Positions 11,528 through 19,423 of a stretch of DNA of 64,000 nucleotides are shown piece after piece. Position numbers and translations under genes: made by a program. Below the pieces are notes generated by a model, which searched no databases, had not been told where the DNA came from, and worked only from the letters and a program-made list of their open reading frames with translations. Numbering within the stretch: the first letter of the stretch is position 1; each line of letters begins with the position of its first letter. Source of the stretch: Ricordea florida (taxonomy: Eukaryota > Cnidaria > Anthozoa > Corallimorpharia > Ricordeidae); assembly GCA_949710005.1 (NCBI GenBank), contig CATIXD010000003.1, forward strand, positions 1 to 64,000. The letters run 5' to 3'.

Positions 11528-12199
11528 ATGGAAGAATTACGAGATAAAGTTCCTTTTCATTGCATTATAACAGGTCCAACAAATTGTGGAAAGACAAAGT
11601 ACATCATAGATCAGCTAAGAGGACCATTTCGAAAAGTTTTTGAATACATTGTTCTAATATGTCCGACTTTTTCTAAAAATAAAACCTATCATAATTTTGC
11701 TAACAAAGATAAACATTTCTATGTATTATCACCAGATGCTAGTAACATTGATGAGATTAATGAATTGTTAACTGATTGTCAAACTTTATTCTCTGGAACA
11801 AATACACTAATAATTTTAGACGATTGTGCTGTTTCGAATGATCTAAAGAAACGATCGAACAAGTTTATAGATCTAGCATTCTCTGGAAGACATCATGGAT
11901 TATCAGTATGGGTTCTCACTCAACAATTAACATCCATAGCAAAACCATTCCGTGAAAATGTAGCTTGTGTTGTTACATTCCATAATCCATCACAGAAAGG
12001 TATGAAGATGCTTTTCGAAGATTATGGAGGTGATTTAGACTCTGAAACTATTAAAAAGTTTGTAGAACTACTGAAAACTGAAAAATATTCTAGACTCTGT
12101 TTGTGTTTACGTTATCCATTCCAATGTTATTTAGAGATCCCTGCGGTGATTTATAAGAATCTATGTTTTATTACAAAATTAAAATATGACAGAAGTTGA
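11528..12199 (+). CDS. A32/FtsK-HerA-type genome-packaging ATPase (E1)
   Basis: 223 residues; motor that would pump DNA into the capsid. Walker A GPTNCGKT at residues 16-23, Walker B LIILDDCA at 94-101, and a later SGRHHGLSVWVLTQQ segment (119-133) carrying the sensor glutamine usual in the poxvirus A32/Polinton ATPase family. Its position 7 nt after the capsid gene fits a morphogenesis operon-like block. The stop overlaps the next gene by 14 nt. The last ~20 residues differ from E2, whose ATPase stops earlier after a short GC-rich insertion. Confidence 0.88.
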   Translation: MEELRDKVPFHCIITGPTNCGKTKYIIDQLRGPFRKVFEYIVLICPTFSKNKTYHNFANKDKHFYVLSPDASNIDEINELLTDCQTLFSGTNTLIILDDCAVSNDLKKRSNKFIDLAFSGRHHGLSVWVLTQQLTSIAKPFRENVACVVTFHNPSQKGMKMLFEDYGGDLDSETIKKFVELLKTEKYSRLCLCLRYPFQCYLEIPAVIYKNLCFITKLKYDRS

Positions 12200-12704
12200 A
12201 GATTATATAGAAGAACAGCCAGAGGTAAAAGATGTGGTAAAATATAATGATGATATTGAAATAAAACAAGAATCACTAGCTATTATCGCAGTTCTTAAAA
12301 ATACAAAGGAATATTTAGGTGTTAATATGAGTCTAGGTGATATAAAGAGACTAACAGAAAAAGATGTTGAAAAATATTATAATAGATATCAGGCAGTATT
12401 AGGTAAGAAAATTAATGATGGATTGGTAGATTCATCTCTTCAATTAGTTTCTCATGCCATTTCTTACATGGTTCCTGTGGATGATATAGAAGCGCTTTGT
12501 AAAGATTTGAAGAATGATGAGTTGGTTAATCGTGAACTGACAAACATTGCAGGTCTCTTAGCATTAAAAGGTGGAAGATTGGTAGCACTTGCTAGCGGAC
12601 TATTCCAGGTTGCTAAACACATTAAAATCAACAAAATACAAGAAGTTTCAAGCATAAATACTGATTATTCTAACAAAACTGAGCAGGTTACTGAGCACAA
12701 CTGA
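12186..12704 (+). CDS. Conserved element protein, 172 aa (E1)
   Basis: I do not recognise a family with a known function. Acidic N-terminus, then a mostly helical body with VDSSLQLVSHAISYMVPVDD and a weakly hydrophobic ALASGLFQVAKHIKI segment. The homologue in E2 (28346-28864) has the same length and position after the ATPase. It ends NKTEQVTEHN, and this ending was copied by the tandem duplication that follows. By position it is a virion or assembly protein. Confidence 0.75.
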   Translation: MTEVEDYIEEQPEVKDVVKYNDDIEIKQESLAIIAVLKNTKEYLGVNMSLGDIKRLTEKDVEKYYNRYQAVLGKKINDGLVDSSLQLVSHAISYMVPVDDIEALCKDLKNDELVNRELTNIAGLLALKGGRLVALASGLFQVAKHIKINKIQEVSSINTDYSNKTEQVTEHN

Positions 12705-12713
12705 TTTAAAGAT
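12705..12713 (+). promoter_or_regulatory. TTTAAAGAT box
   Basis: 27 nt before ATG 12740, and followed by TCTTTACTTTG as in the second copy at 12944. Confidence 0.5.
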
Positions 12714-12739
12714 TCTTTACTTTGTTAAATAAAATAATA

Positions 12740-12943
12740 ATGTCCGATCAAGTTGTTGAAAAAATTACAATGGATCCTATACCTTATTATTATTATTATT
12801 ATTATTATTCTAAAGAGAAAGATCATAAAAAAGTTGCAGCTGTTAAGAAATTGATAGAATATAGCAAAAAAGCCAGGAAAATGAAACGTGAAAAGGAACA
12901 AGCGGAGACTAACAAAACTGAGCAGGTCACTGAGCACAACTGA
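12740..12943 (+). pseudogene. Truncated duplicate of the basic membrane-protein gene (E1)
   Basis: 67 codons from ATG 12740. It begins like the next gene (MSDQVVEKITMDPIP), runs into a poly-tyrosine tract made by a TAT microsatellite, resumes with the lysine-rich segment, and ends with the tail of the 172-aa gene (NKTEQVTEHN). It lacks the transmembrane part, so it is a by-product of the duplication rather than a functional gene. Confidence 0.75.
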
Positions 12944-12952
12944 TTTAAAGAT
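12944..12952 (+). promoter_or_regulatory. TTTAAAGAT box
   Basis: 27 nt before ATG 12979. Confidence 0.5.
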
Positions 12953-12978
12953 TCTTTACTTTGTGAAATAAAATAATC

Positions 12979-13407
12979 ATGTCTGATCAAGTTGTTGAAC
13001 AAATTACAATGGATCCTATACCTGAAAAGAAAGATACTAAAAAGAAAGAGAAAGAGAAAGATCCTAAAAAGGTTGCAGCTGGTAAGAAACTAGCAGAATA
13101 TAACAAAAAAGCTAAAGAAGCGTTAGCCAGGGAAATGAAACGTGAAAAGGAACAAGCAGAAACCAAAAAGGAAGAAAATTCTAATGAAGAAGAAGAAACC
13201 ACAAAAGCATGGATTCCAGAGCTATCTTTTACTACTGTGTTATCTATCATTGGAATAGGGTTTACTGCAGTTGACATGTTTATGAGGTACCACAAAAACA
13301 GAATAGTTGATTTATCTCACGTTCCGACTAAAGTTCCACCCACAAATATTCCCACCCAACCCCCCCAACCACCACCTCAACCAACTCCGAAAATAGGAAT
13401 GATCTGA
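12979..13407 (+). CDS. Basic single-pass membrane protein, 142 aa (E1)
   Basis: Strongly lysine-rich first half (KKVAAGKKLAEYNKKAKEAL), then one hydrophobic segment around residues 80-97 (LSFTTVLSIIGIGFTAVDMF), then a proline-rich tail ending PKIGMI. The basic arm followed by a membrane anchor suggests a virion membrane protein touching DNA, but this is inference. The homologue in E2 is 27698-28084, with the same PKIGMI-like end. No named family recognised. Confidence 0.72.
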   Translation: MSDQVVEQITMDPIPEKKDTKKKEKEKDPKKVAAGKKLAEYNKKAKEALAREMKREKEQAETKKEENSNEEEETTKAWIPELSFTTVLSIIGIGFTAVDMFMRYHKNRIVDLSHVPTKVPPTNIPTQPPQPPPQPTPKIGMI

Positions 13408-13416
13408 GGAAAGTAG

Positions 13417-13425
13417 TTTAAAGGT
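13417..13425 (+). promoter_or_regulatory. TTTAAAGGT box
   Basis: 26 nt before ATG 13451. Confidence 0.5.
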
Positions 13426-13450
13426 TTTCTATATCATCAATAAAAAAATT

Positions 13451-13669
13451 ATGTCAACTGAAAACAAACTTGTGAAAACTGTTACTGATTCAGCAGTCCT
13501 TATCGGATTAGCAGCTGGAGTTGGATATGTAGCTAAAAAGGCTCTGAAAGAATCATTTATGAACGATCCCTCCTCAAGTATTACAAACTATGCTAAATGG
13601 GTTGCTGTCCTATCTGGTAGTATGTACCTAAAAACATATTTAGAGGATCAAAAGATTTTACCAAATTAA
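13451..13669 (+). CDS. Small two-helix membrane protein, 72 aa (E1)
   Basis: Two hydrophobic stretches: AVLIGLAAGVGYVAKKA (about 14-30) and YAKWVAVLSGSMYL (about 46-59). The homologue in E2 is nearly identical (27437-27670). This is one of the best-conserved small genes of the block. Probably a virion membrane component; function unknown. Confidence 0.75.
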   Translation: MSTENKLVKTVTDSAVLIGLAAGVGYVAKKALKESFMNDPSSSITNYAKWVAVLSGSMYLKTYLEDQKILPN

Positions 13670-13673
13670 AGAT
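13665..13673 (+). promoter_or_regulatory. ATTAAAGAT variant box
   Basis: Overlaps the stop of the 72-aa gene and lies only 2 nt before ATG 13676. A weak member of the TTTAAAGAT series. Confidence 0.3.
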
Positions 13674-13675
13674 TT

Positions 13676-14068
13676 ATGGCAGCAATAGCAATGATGGTTG
13701 GTGGAGCTATTTTGAATGCTACTACCTTTGTTGGCGGATCATATCTTGCAAAATATCTCTCAGGTGATAAAACAGATTCAGAGCGAATACGACACGACAA
13801 GGCAATAGAAAAATATCAAAAAGATTATGCTACATATCAGGAAAAGAGACAGAATCTCATTGATTGGTACTCTAAACAGAAGGATGCTAAACACCAGGCT
13901 TCACAAAATATTTCTAATACCGATGAAGCTTTGAAATTGTATAGTCAGACACATGAACCAAAATTCTCTGATTATTATAGACCTAGTGGCAATCAAAAGA
14001 TGGGTGAAATGGTATATGTAGGTGGTGGTATGTTGGCATTGGGTTATATGGTTAGTAAATTATTTTAA
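13676..14068 (+). CDS. Two-helix membrane protein with coiled middle, 130 aa (E1)
   Basis: The N-terminal hydrophobic segment begins at the start codon (MAAIAMMVGGAILNATTFVG), followed by a charged tyrosine- and lysine-rich middle and a C-terminal hydrophobic segment (YVGGGMLALGYMVSKLF). The homologue in E2 is 27042-27434, same length. It lies 6 nt after the 72-aa gene, so the two may share one transcript. Function unknown; membrane-associated virion protein likely. Confidence 0.75.
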   Translation: MAAIAMMVGGAILNATTFVGGSYLAKYLSGDKTDSERIRHDKAIEKYQKDYATYQEKRQNLIDWYSKQKDAKHQASQNISNTDEALKLYSQTHEPKFSDYYRPSGNQKMGEMVYVGGGMLALGYMVSKLF

Positions 14069-14084
14069 TTAATTGTGTGACCAG

Positions 14085-14093
14085 TTTAAAGAT
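14085..14093 (+). promoter_or_regulatory. TTTAAAGAT box
   Basis: 9 nt before ATG 14103. The context GTTTAAAGATTTCTTAC is shared with E2 at 27007-27027. Confidence 0.55.
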
Positions 14094-14102
14094 TTCTTAC
14101 TG

Positions 14103-15065
14103 ATGAGTAAAAAATCAAATATGGCAACTGCTTATCCTGAAGAAGATAACGATCCTTTCGGGTTGGGGGAAGAAAACAAACAAGAAGATCCTGATGATTT
14201 TGATGAAAATTCCGCACTACTTGGTAGACAGACTCCAAAACCAGAGAAAGTCTTGAAAACATCCACGACTAGGGGTGCAATACCTAAAAAAAAATCAGGG
14301 TATATTCAATCACAACTTGAAGAGATAGAGATGAATGAGATGGGAAAAACCAAAGATGAAATCTTGTCTATTATTTTAAGTAAATTCCCAAATGCCAAAC
14401 CTAATTTTCTTTTCGACTACGATGAATGGGGTAGAATCGTTGTTGCAATCCCTAGAAAATTTGGAGTAAAAGAAACATGGCATCAATTATTCAATGCGTA
14501 TGGTGGTGTGAATGATAAGTTACCCAAAAAGATAATGGAGAGTCTTGGTCCTACTGCTGAAGAGATTATTAGGATAAACGAAGAGATCAGTTCAAAACAA
14601 CAAGAGGAATTAAAAGAATTGAAGACCAGACGTGAGAAGTTACCTGAAAATCAGAGAGAAACTATTAACAGTCAGATTGCTGATAAAGAACAAGATATAG
14701 CCAACCGGGAGCGTGAGACTGAAGGGGTACTTCAAAATATGTCATTACGTGATCGTGTGAAGGCTAGCTTCAAAAAGTACGGTTTTACAGTCTTTGCTGT
14801 TGTGAGTGCTGTTGGTGTTGTCATTGGTGTTATCGTTTCTAATCTTTCTAAAGGTCTAACCAAATTGGGTAAAGGTGTTGGTAACGGTTTGAAAACTATT
14901 GGTAAGAAACTCGGTGAAATATTACCTGGAATGGTTGGAGCTATCGTGAGCTTTCTGTTCAAAACAGCGGGTGAGGTTATTGGATTTTTAGGTAAGAACG
15001 CATGGTTGTTGATAATGGCTGTGGTTCTATATTTTGTGGAACAATTTAAAAAGAAGAGGAGATAA
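14103..15065 (+). CDS. Coiled-coil protein with conserved membrane C-terminus, 320 aa (E1)
   Basis: The start is set at ATG 14103 because the TTTAAAGAT box lies just upstream; a longer frame from 14073 would have to use TTG and include the box. N-terminal half acidic and coiled-coil (to ~215). C-terminal ~105 residues hold FTVFAVVSAVGVVIGVIV, an amphipathic glycine/lysine region (GKGVGNGLKTIGKKLGEILP) and a final hydrophobic NAWLLIMAVVLYFV. The C-terminal part is almost identical to E2 (25791-26993), while the N-terminal parts barely align. An amphipathic, membrane-active virion protein is plausible; no assay-backed family is known to me. Confidence 0.75.
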   Translation: MSKKSNMATAYPEEDNDPFGLGEENKQEDPDDFDENSALLGRQTPKPEKVLKTSTTRGAIPKKKSGYIQSQLEEIEMNEMGKTKDEILSIILSKFPNAKPNFLFDYDEWGRIVVAIPRKFGVKETWHQLFNAYGGVNDKLPKKIMESLGPTAEEIIRINEEISSKQQEELKELKTRREKLPENQRETINSQIADKEQDIANRERETEGVLQNMSLRDRVKASFKKYGFTVFAVVSAVGVVIGVIVSNLSKGLTKLGKGVGNGLKTIGKKLGEILPGMVGAIVSFLFKTAGEVIGFLGKNAWLLIMAVVLYFVEQFKKKRR

Positions 15066-15077
15066 GTAAAAAAAAAC

Positions 15078-15464
15078 ATGAAGAATAATACAATTTTTCT
15101 ATATATCACTATGCTAACTCCTGAAACAAGAATTTATCTGGATCCACCCTTAACCAATGTAAAAGAGATACAATTGATATTTATCTACACGAATATAGCG
15201 CGGTATGACAAGCCTTTCTACTTAATGTGTGATATTATAGAGCCAAAGTCTTCATATTCCAATATAATCCCAAGCGGTGAAAATATAGAACTTAAACCCT
15301 CACAACTACTATCTGTTATTCCATCTCCAAATAATACTTGTTTAAGAGTTCCAAAAAACAAAAATCCAGTCAGCTACTTTACTTTATTGCTTTTAGATGA
15401 AAATGGAAAAAAGGTTGACTTGAATAACAAACCTGTTCGAATTTATTTAAAGATATCGTGTTGA
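15078..15464 (+). CDS. Short paralogue of the jelly-roll-like protein, 128 aa (E1 only)
   Basis: Starts like the longer paralogue (ETRIYLDPPL at 15-24) and ends like it (PS.LL..IPS then ISC), but lacks the ~70-residue centre with the TIQPGTYSLRN region. It is a diverged, internally shortened copy of the gene at 17978-18599. E2 has nothing at this position. The start at 15078 is preferred over ATG 15111 because an ITM-like stretch before 15111 also aligns with the paralogue. Function unknown; possibly a spike or vertex protein. Confidence 0.6.
   Translation: MKNNTIFLYITMLTPETRIYLDPPLTNVKEIQLIFIYTNIARYDKPFYLMCDIIEPKSSYSNIIPSGENIELKPSQLLSVIPSPNNTCLRVPKNKNPVSYFTLLLLDENGKKVDLNNKPVRIYLKISC
15446..15454 (+). 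promoter_or_regulatory. TTTAAAGAT box
   Basis: Lies inside the last codons of the 128-aa gene, 20 nt before ATG 15475. E2 has the same box at 25764-25772. Confidence 0.5.
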
Positions 15465-15474
15465 TCAGTAAAAT

Positions 15475-16071
15475 ATGGAAGACTACAATAGAATTTATCC
15501 ACAATTACCTATGAATGGTGATCCAAATAATTTCAGACTACAAAAGTCATGCGAAGTATTACATAATCTTCAAAAGGAAATTAAACATTACGAGGATGTT
15601 AGGAAAAAATACAATAGAGCGAGGGGAATATTTACAAAAATAAGTGTTGGTAGTGGGGTGTTTTCAGTTATTTTATCTGCAAGTGGACTTGGAACCTCCC
15701 TTACTGGTTTTGGTGCTGCTGTTGGTATCCCATTAGGTGCGGTGGGAGGTATTTGTGGGGGAATATCGGTTGGATTCGGTGCAGCTTCTAAACGACTTTC
15801 CCATAAAGTTAGTAAACATGAACAGACAGTTTCTCTGGCAAAAGCAAAAGTAAATACCATTCACGACTTGGTTTCAAAGGCACTAAAAGATAACGCTATC
15901 TCTGACCAAGAATTTTCGTTAATTTTATCAGAGGTGGACAAGTTTGAAAAACTAAAACTCAAAATCCGTCAAAAAAACAGGAAAGATACAGAAAAAAACT
16001 TAAATATGAATCAGATAAGAACAGAGGTTCGAGCGGAAATATTAAAGGAGTTAACAGCTCCCGTACGTTGA
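15475..16071 (+). CDS. Glycine-rich hydrophobic hairpin protein, 198 aa (E1)
   Basis: Coiled-coil N-terminus (residues ~20-55), then a long glycine- and alanine-rich hydrophobic stretch (~58-105, including GLGTSLTGFGAAVGIPLGAV), then a charged helix with SKHEQTVSLAKAKVNTIHDL and a lysine-rich tail. This coil / hydrophobic hairpin / coil plan resembles pore-forming or membrane-inserting proteins. I recall similar proteins recurring in cnidarian genomes next to Polinton-like genes (memory, unverified). Homologue in E2: 25096-25746. Confidence 0.72.
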   Translation: MEDYNRIYPQLPMNGDPNNFRLQKSCEVLHNLQKEIKHYEDVRKKYNRARGIFTKISVGSGVFSVILSASGLGTSLTGFGAAVGIPLGAVGGICGGISVGFGAASKRLSHKVSKHEQTVSLAKAKVNTIHDLVSKALKDNAISDQEFSLILSEVDKFEKLKLKIRQKNRKDTEKNLNMNQIRTEVRAEILKELTAPVR

Positions 16072-16139
16072 AAATGACATTTGAGAGAACACCTGTAGGA
16101 TGGAATTGTGAGGTTGGTATTAGAAAAGAACGGTGTTGA

Positions 16140-16148
16140 TTTAAAAGC
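16140..16148 (+). promoter_or_regulatory. TTTAAAAGC variant box
   Basis: 26 nt before ATG 16175. The same variant precedes the E2 homologue (25051-25059). Confidence 0.4.
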
Positions 16149-16174
16149 ATCCTATTATCAACGTAAATAATAAT

Positions 16175-17725
16175 ATGGGCTTACTAAATGATTTCAGAAA
16201 TAGGTATCCAAAGGCTGATCAAGGTCAATTCGAAGTTGTAGCTGATCCGTATGGAGGATACATTAAGTGGAAAGTTAATGGTACAACAATCATGTCTTAT
16301 GATGACCCCACCGGAAAAACATGGACTGAAGACCTATCACCTCGTCTGAAAAGGCTTTTATGGAAAGATTTAGGATTGGATGATGATATATTGAGTTCAT
16401 TCCCAAAGAGTTTAACTATAACCAATCGATCTTATCCAATACCTGCAATTGATTTTGATGACTTTACAAGTGACATAACAAAAATGCTAACCTCACTGGA
16501 TATATACGTTTCAAATACGAAGAAATTCACAGCAAAGATGAGAAACATATTTACATCCCAAGTTGTTACTTTCAAATTTGGTAAACAGAGTAGAAAATGG
16601 TTGAACGCACCCGATATGAATTATTGGCCACAACAACTTAACTTTGCAGTTTGGTGTGCGACCTCTGGTTGTGGTATAAGTCCTTTTGAAAGTCTAAATT
16701 ATCCTAAAGTAGTGAGTAGCTTCATTAAGTTTCATGTGTATTTCACAATAAGGAGAATATTATATGAATTGAGTCTTCCCTTACCTGATGAACAACCTTT
16801 TGTAATAAATAATAATCCCTATAATAAAGTCGCATATCAACGATTGTGTGCTGAATTTGGAATCTCAAAAAACTCTGACTTTAGATGGAAAGGTGGTAGA
16901 AACGGAGGATTGGGTGATATATTTATTGATTATGGCGCTGGATACAATGGAAGAGGTGGAGGAAATCAAAATGTTCATAAGGTAAGGAATTATGATGTTG
17001 AAGCTGATCAGTGGCCTGGTGAAGGTGGTAAATTCGCTGATGAAGGAGGTAAGAAGGAAAAGGGTGATCTCATCTCATTTATCCGTAATGACGATTTTGC
17101 TGATTTCAAATATGCATGGTTTATCCCAACAAGTGGTCATGGACTCACTAAAGCTGGACTTGGTAGATTGAATCGATCTGCTGAATCTTTTGTTTACTGT
17201 ATATTGGGAGCGCAAGTCAACACTAGAAATTCGATTTATGGTAATGGTGGTGGGGCGATCGAGACTCAACAAGAATTCTTGGCCTTATTTGAAAGTAGTG
17301 TGATTGAGAATGATATTTCTAGTTCAATCCAAAGATATCAATTAGCTGTACAGGAAGCGAAATTACGGCTTGATTTAGCTATTGCTCCTGGTGTATGGTT
17401 AATGCCAAGTAATATGATAATCAACACTGAAAGCGTGACTGGTTTTAATAACAAACTTATGAAAGCGAGCAATGATATGAATTTTGGAGTGAACAATTCC
17501 CTAAACACTGAACCAAAACAGGTTGGAATAAGTCATAACATGGGATCTTCAAAGGTAAAGTTACCATATAGAACTGAAACGAAACCAAAATCCTCAACGA
17601 AAACAGACTCAACACAAACATACTCAACGAAACATGAAAATAATATTAATTCAACGCAGCATGAAAAGAATATATTAGCATTCATAGTTGTCGCTGGTGG
17701 ATTAGCGTGGTATCTATTTCGGTAG
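16175..17725 (+). CDS. Large conserved virion-protein candidate, 516 aa (E1)
   Basis: No family recognised. N-terminal ~110 residues are mixed alpha/beta (DPYGGYIKWKVNG, PTGKTWTEDLSP). The centre has an aromatic, cysteine-containing segment (WPQQLNFAVWCATSGCGISP) and glycine-rich loops (GGRNGGLGDIFIDYGAGYNG). The tail is low-complexity and ends in one transmembrane helix (ILAFIVVAGGLAWYLF) with a final Arg. So it is C-terminally anchored, with nearly all of the protein on one side of the membrane. The homologue in E2 has the same plan (23466-25031). Candidate entry or tail-like membrane protein, by inference only. Confidence 0.78.
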   Translation: MGLLNDFRNRYPKADQGQFEVVADPYGGYIKWKVNGTTIMSYDDPTGKTWTEDLSPRLKRLLWKDLGLDDDILSSFPKSLTITNRSYPIPAIDFDDFTSDITKMLTSLDIYVSNTKKFTAKMRNIFTSQVVTFKFGKQSRKWLNAPDMNYWPQQLNFAVWCATSGCGISPFESLNYPKVVSSFIKFHVYFTIRRILYELSLPLPDEQPFVINNNPYNKVAYQRLCAEFGISKNSDFRWKGGRNGGLGDIFIDYGAGYNGRGGGNQNVHKVRNYDVEADQWPGEGGKFADEGGKKEKGDLISFIRNDDFADFKYAWFIPTSGHGLTKAGLGRLNRSAESFVYCILGAQVNTRNSIYGNGGGAIETQQEFLALFESSVIENDISSSIQRYQLAVQEAKLRLDLAIAPGVWLMPSNMIINTESVTGFNNKLMKASNDMNFGVNNSLNTEPKQVGISHNMGSSKVKLPYRTETKPKSSTKTDSTQTYSTKHENNINSTQHEKNILAFIVVAGGLAWYLFR

Positions 17726-17977
17726 TTCATGAGTATTTCACGTGATTATCATTGTTTGTAAATTAGTGTTCACGTGTAGAACAATAGATTGCATACTTTT
17801 ACGACATAGCAACAAGCAAGTTGAAAAGTGGATTTGAAGTTGAAAAGTAGATTTTATGTTTACTTTAAAAAGGCTGGTTTCTAACGTCGCTCAGGAATGT
17901 GATTACGTCAATGCAAATTTTTTTGTTAAGGATCGATTATAGAAATTTAAAGGTGAATATGTAGTAATCAAACAAAA
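17726..17977 (+). promoter_or_regulatory. Longest intergenic stretch of E1, conserved control-region candidate
   Basis: 252 bp without a gene. Contains CACGTG at 17739 and at 17771. The second lies in a block TTCACGTG.AGAACAATAGATT that is also present in E2 at about 23375-23400. It also contains a TTACGTCA half-CRE-like word and a TTTAAAGGT box (17946-17954) 23 nt before ATG 17978. Confidence 0.45.
17946..17954 (+). promoter_or_regulatory. TTTAAAGGT box
   Basis: 23 nt before ATG 17978. Same context (AATTTAAAG.TGAATATG) as E2 at 23222-23230. Confidence 0.5.
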
Positions 17978-18599
17978 ATGTTGAGCATCACCATGTACGA
18001 GTCTGAAACTAGGGTGTATTTGGATCCTCCACTGGATACAACTCTTGGATTGTAATATAAAAACCAAAAGATTTATTAATTTCAAGGATCAACAGATATT
18101 GTTCAATGATAAGAATCAGCCCCTCATAATAATTCAGCCTGGTACATATTCGCTGCGTAATATTCAATCGATCTTTCTTAATGATACTGATAGGGCAAAG
18201 ATAACAATAATTGAGACTGATACTGTTGACTATCTATATTCCAATAAGATCTCCAACATTAAACTTACGAGAGGGTTACAAGTTGGTTTAGGGATGCCTG
18301 AAATCATAAATCCTGGTAAATTATACCCCATAAATATACAGATTAAGGAACCACTGAGACTTATGTGTAGTATAGTGGATAATAAGTCGTCATATATGAA
18401 TAACACTCAATATGGAGAACTTGTGAAACTCTCACCATCACACCTACTTGCTAACATACCCTCACAGAATTATCCAACAATTCCAGTTCAAAAATATGAG
18501 AGCCTCATAAACCACTTCGATTTAAGCATCTTAGACATTGAATGGAAAAAACTTGATCTGAAGGGTTCTCCCATAACTTTAAGTTTAAGATTTAGATAA
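17978..18599 (+). pseudogene. Jelly-roll-like structural protein gene, broken (E1)
   Basis: The first 25 codons from ATG 17978 match the E2 protein start (MLSITMYE, then a YLDPPL motif), then run into a stop at 18053. The rest is open in another frame from about 18045 to 18599. By comparison with E2 about 14 bases are missing at about 18031-18041. The protein is beta-rich, with a TIQPGTYSLRNIQSIFLN motif and a C-terminal SLRFR. It could be the vertex (penton) or fibre subunit, as single jelly-roll proteins of this size are usual in Polintons. No functional product as written. Confidence 0.7.
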
Positions 18600-18606
18600 A
18601 TTTTTT

Positions 18607-18636
18607 GTTATGTAACACTGACTTGCGTTATATAAC
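18607..18636. terminator. Hairpin at convergent gene ends (E1)
   Basis: GTTATGTAAC and GTTATATAAC arms (10 bp with one G-T-type pair) around a 10-nt loop, exactly between the converging structural gene and zinc-array gene. E2 has the same arms as a perfect 11-bp stem at 22517-22546. A transcript 3'-end role is inferred. Confidence 0.5.
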
Positions 18637-19230
18637 TTAATGTTTTTGATGTGTCTCTTTTGTTGTGCGACATTCTTTACAATGTGCCTTCTGTTTGTTG
18701 TGATCACATATTCCTTTCCCGTTGCATTCTTTACACATATACCTCTCCCGTTTATGCTCACAAATACTACCACCACCACATTCTTTACAACGTGATTTCC
18801 TTTTATTATGTTGGCATATTTGAGACCCATGACACTCTTTACATTGATATTTAAAACTTCCATGAATACACTGATACTTTTTTGTTGCTATTTTATCAAT
18901 AATATTCAATAATTTGCTTGAGTCTATATCTTTATCACCCAACTCTTCAAGTAATTCTCGTCTAGTCATCCAATAATATTTTTTAATACCCTGATCTTTG
19001 GCTAGTGCTCTCATATGTTCCACACATAATTTTTTAAATATTGGATTGATAGATTGTTTGAGGTTTTCAGGGGTAGATTTTTCAATAATATTAATGCTTG
19101 GTGCTTGTGCTTGTTTTATTGCTTCTCTGAGTTCTGGTTTAAGCATTTGAGAATATCTTTTAACACCTAGTTCTTTAGCTAGGGGTATTAATTGTTTTTT
19201 TGTTAACCGTTCCATGTTTTGATATTCCAT
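18637..19230 (-). CDS. SAP plus zinc-knuckle array protein, 197 aa (E1)
   Basis: The first ~30 residues come from the right TIR and are therefore the same as in the polymerase (MERLTKKQLIPLAKELGVKRYS, one Q/N difference before it). They form a SAP-like DNA-binding helix pair; a second SAP-like unit follows (LCVEHMRALAKDQGIKKYY). The C-terminal part has four 18-residue units of pattern C-x-H-x6-C-x2-C-x5, typical of small zinc-binding repeats. I recall similar CKEC/CEHG arrays in giant viruses and algae (memory). Probably binds element ends or recruits the polymerase; inference only. Confidence 0.8.
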   Translation of the reverse strand: MEYQNMERLTKKQLIPLAKELGVKRYSQMLKPELREAIKQAQAPSINIIEKSTPENLKQSINPIFKKLCVEHMRALAKDQGIKKYYWMTRRELLEELGDKDIDSSKLLNIIDKIATKKYQCIHGSFKYQCKECHGSQICQHNKRKSRCKECGGGSICEHKRERYMCKECNGKGICDHNKQKAHCKECRTTKETHQKH

Positions 19231-19418
19231 GTTATATCTTTAAACCAATATTCAATTTCATTTTTTCGAAATCTCTGATAAAATCTCTGATAAAATTTCT
19301 GATAAATCTCTGATAAAATAATAATGTAAATTAAAATACCTGATAAATTCTTTGATAAATTTTCTGATAATTTTCTGAAAAAAGAAAAATCCGGGTATTT
19401 TTCCTCCAATATACTACT
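19150..19418 (-). repeat. E1 right terminal inverted repeat
   Basis: Reverse complement of 4544-4812 with two mismatches. Contains the TTTAAAGAT box and the start of the zinc-array gene. Ends ...CCTCCAATATACTACT. Confidence 0.92.
19236..19244 (-). promoter_or_regulatory. TTTAAAGAT box before E1 zinc-array gene
   Basis: Mirror copy of 4718-4726 in the right TIR, 5 nt before the ATG at 19230. Confidence 0.55.
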
Positions 19419-19423
19419 AATTG
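19419..19423. repeat. E1 right target-site duplication (AATTG)
   Basis: Matches 4539-4543. Confidence 0.8.

Larger units (their letters stand above)
12672..13149 (+). repeat. 239-bp tandem duplication in E1
   Basis: AACAAAACTGAGCAGG begins at 12672 and again at 12911. The unit covers the 3' end of the 172-aa gene, its TTTAAAGAT box and the 5' part of the next gene. The first copy gained a (TAT)n run at about 12785-12810. E2 has no such duplication. Confidence 0.85.
4544..19418 (+). mobile_element. Element 1: integrated Polinton/adintovirus-like virus (decayed)
   Basis: A 14,875-bp element bounded by 269-bp TIRs and a 5-bp duplication. From the left it holds polymerase B (+, frameshifted), integrase (-), then a plus-strand block of capsid candidate, packaging ATPase and small membrane or structural proteins, then a minus-strand SAP/zinc-array gene. 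PolB + rve integrase + A32-type ATPase + TIRs is the Polinton/Maverick/adintovirus signature. I found no adenain/Ulp1-type maturation protease, which most Polintons carry. It is inactive as written because the polymerase and one structural gene are broken. Gene order matches E2, but TIR and polymerase lineage differ. Confidence 0.88.
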
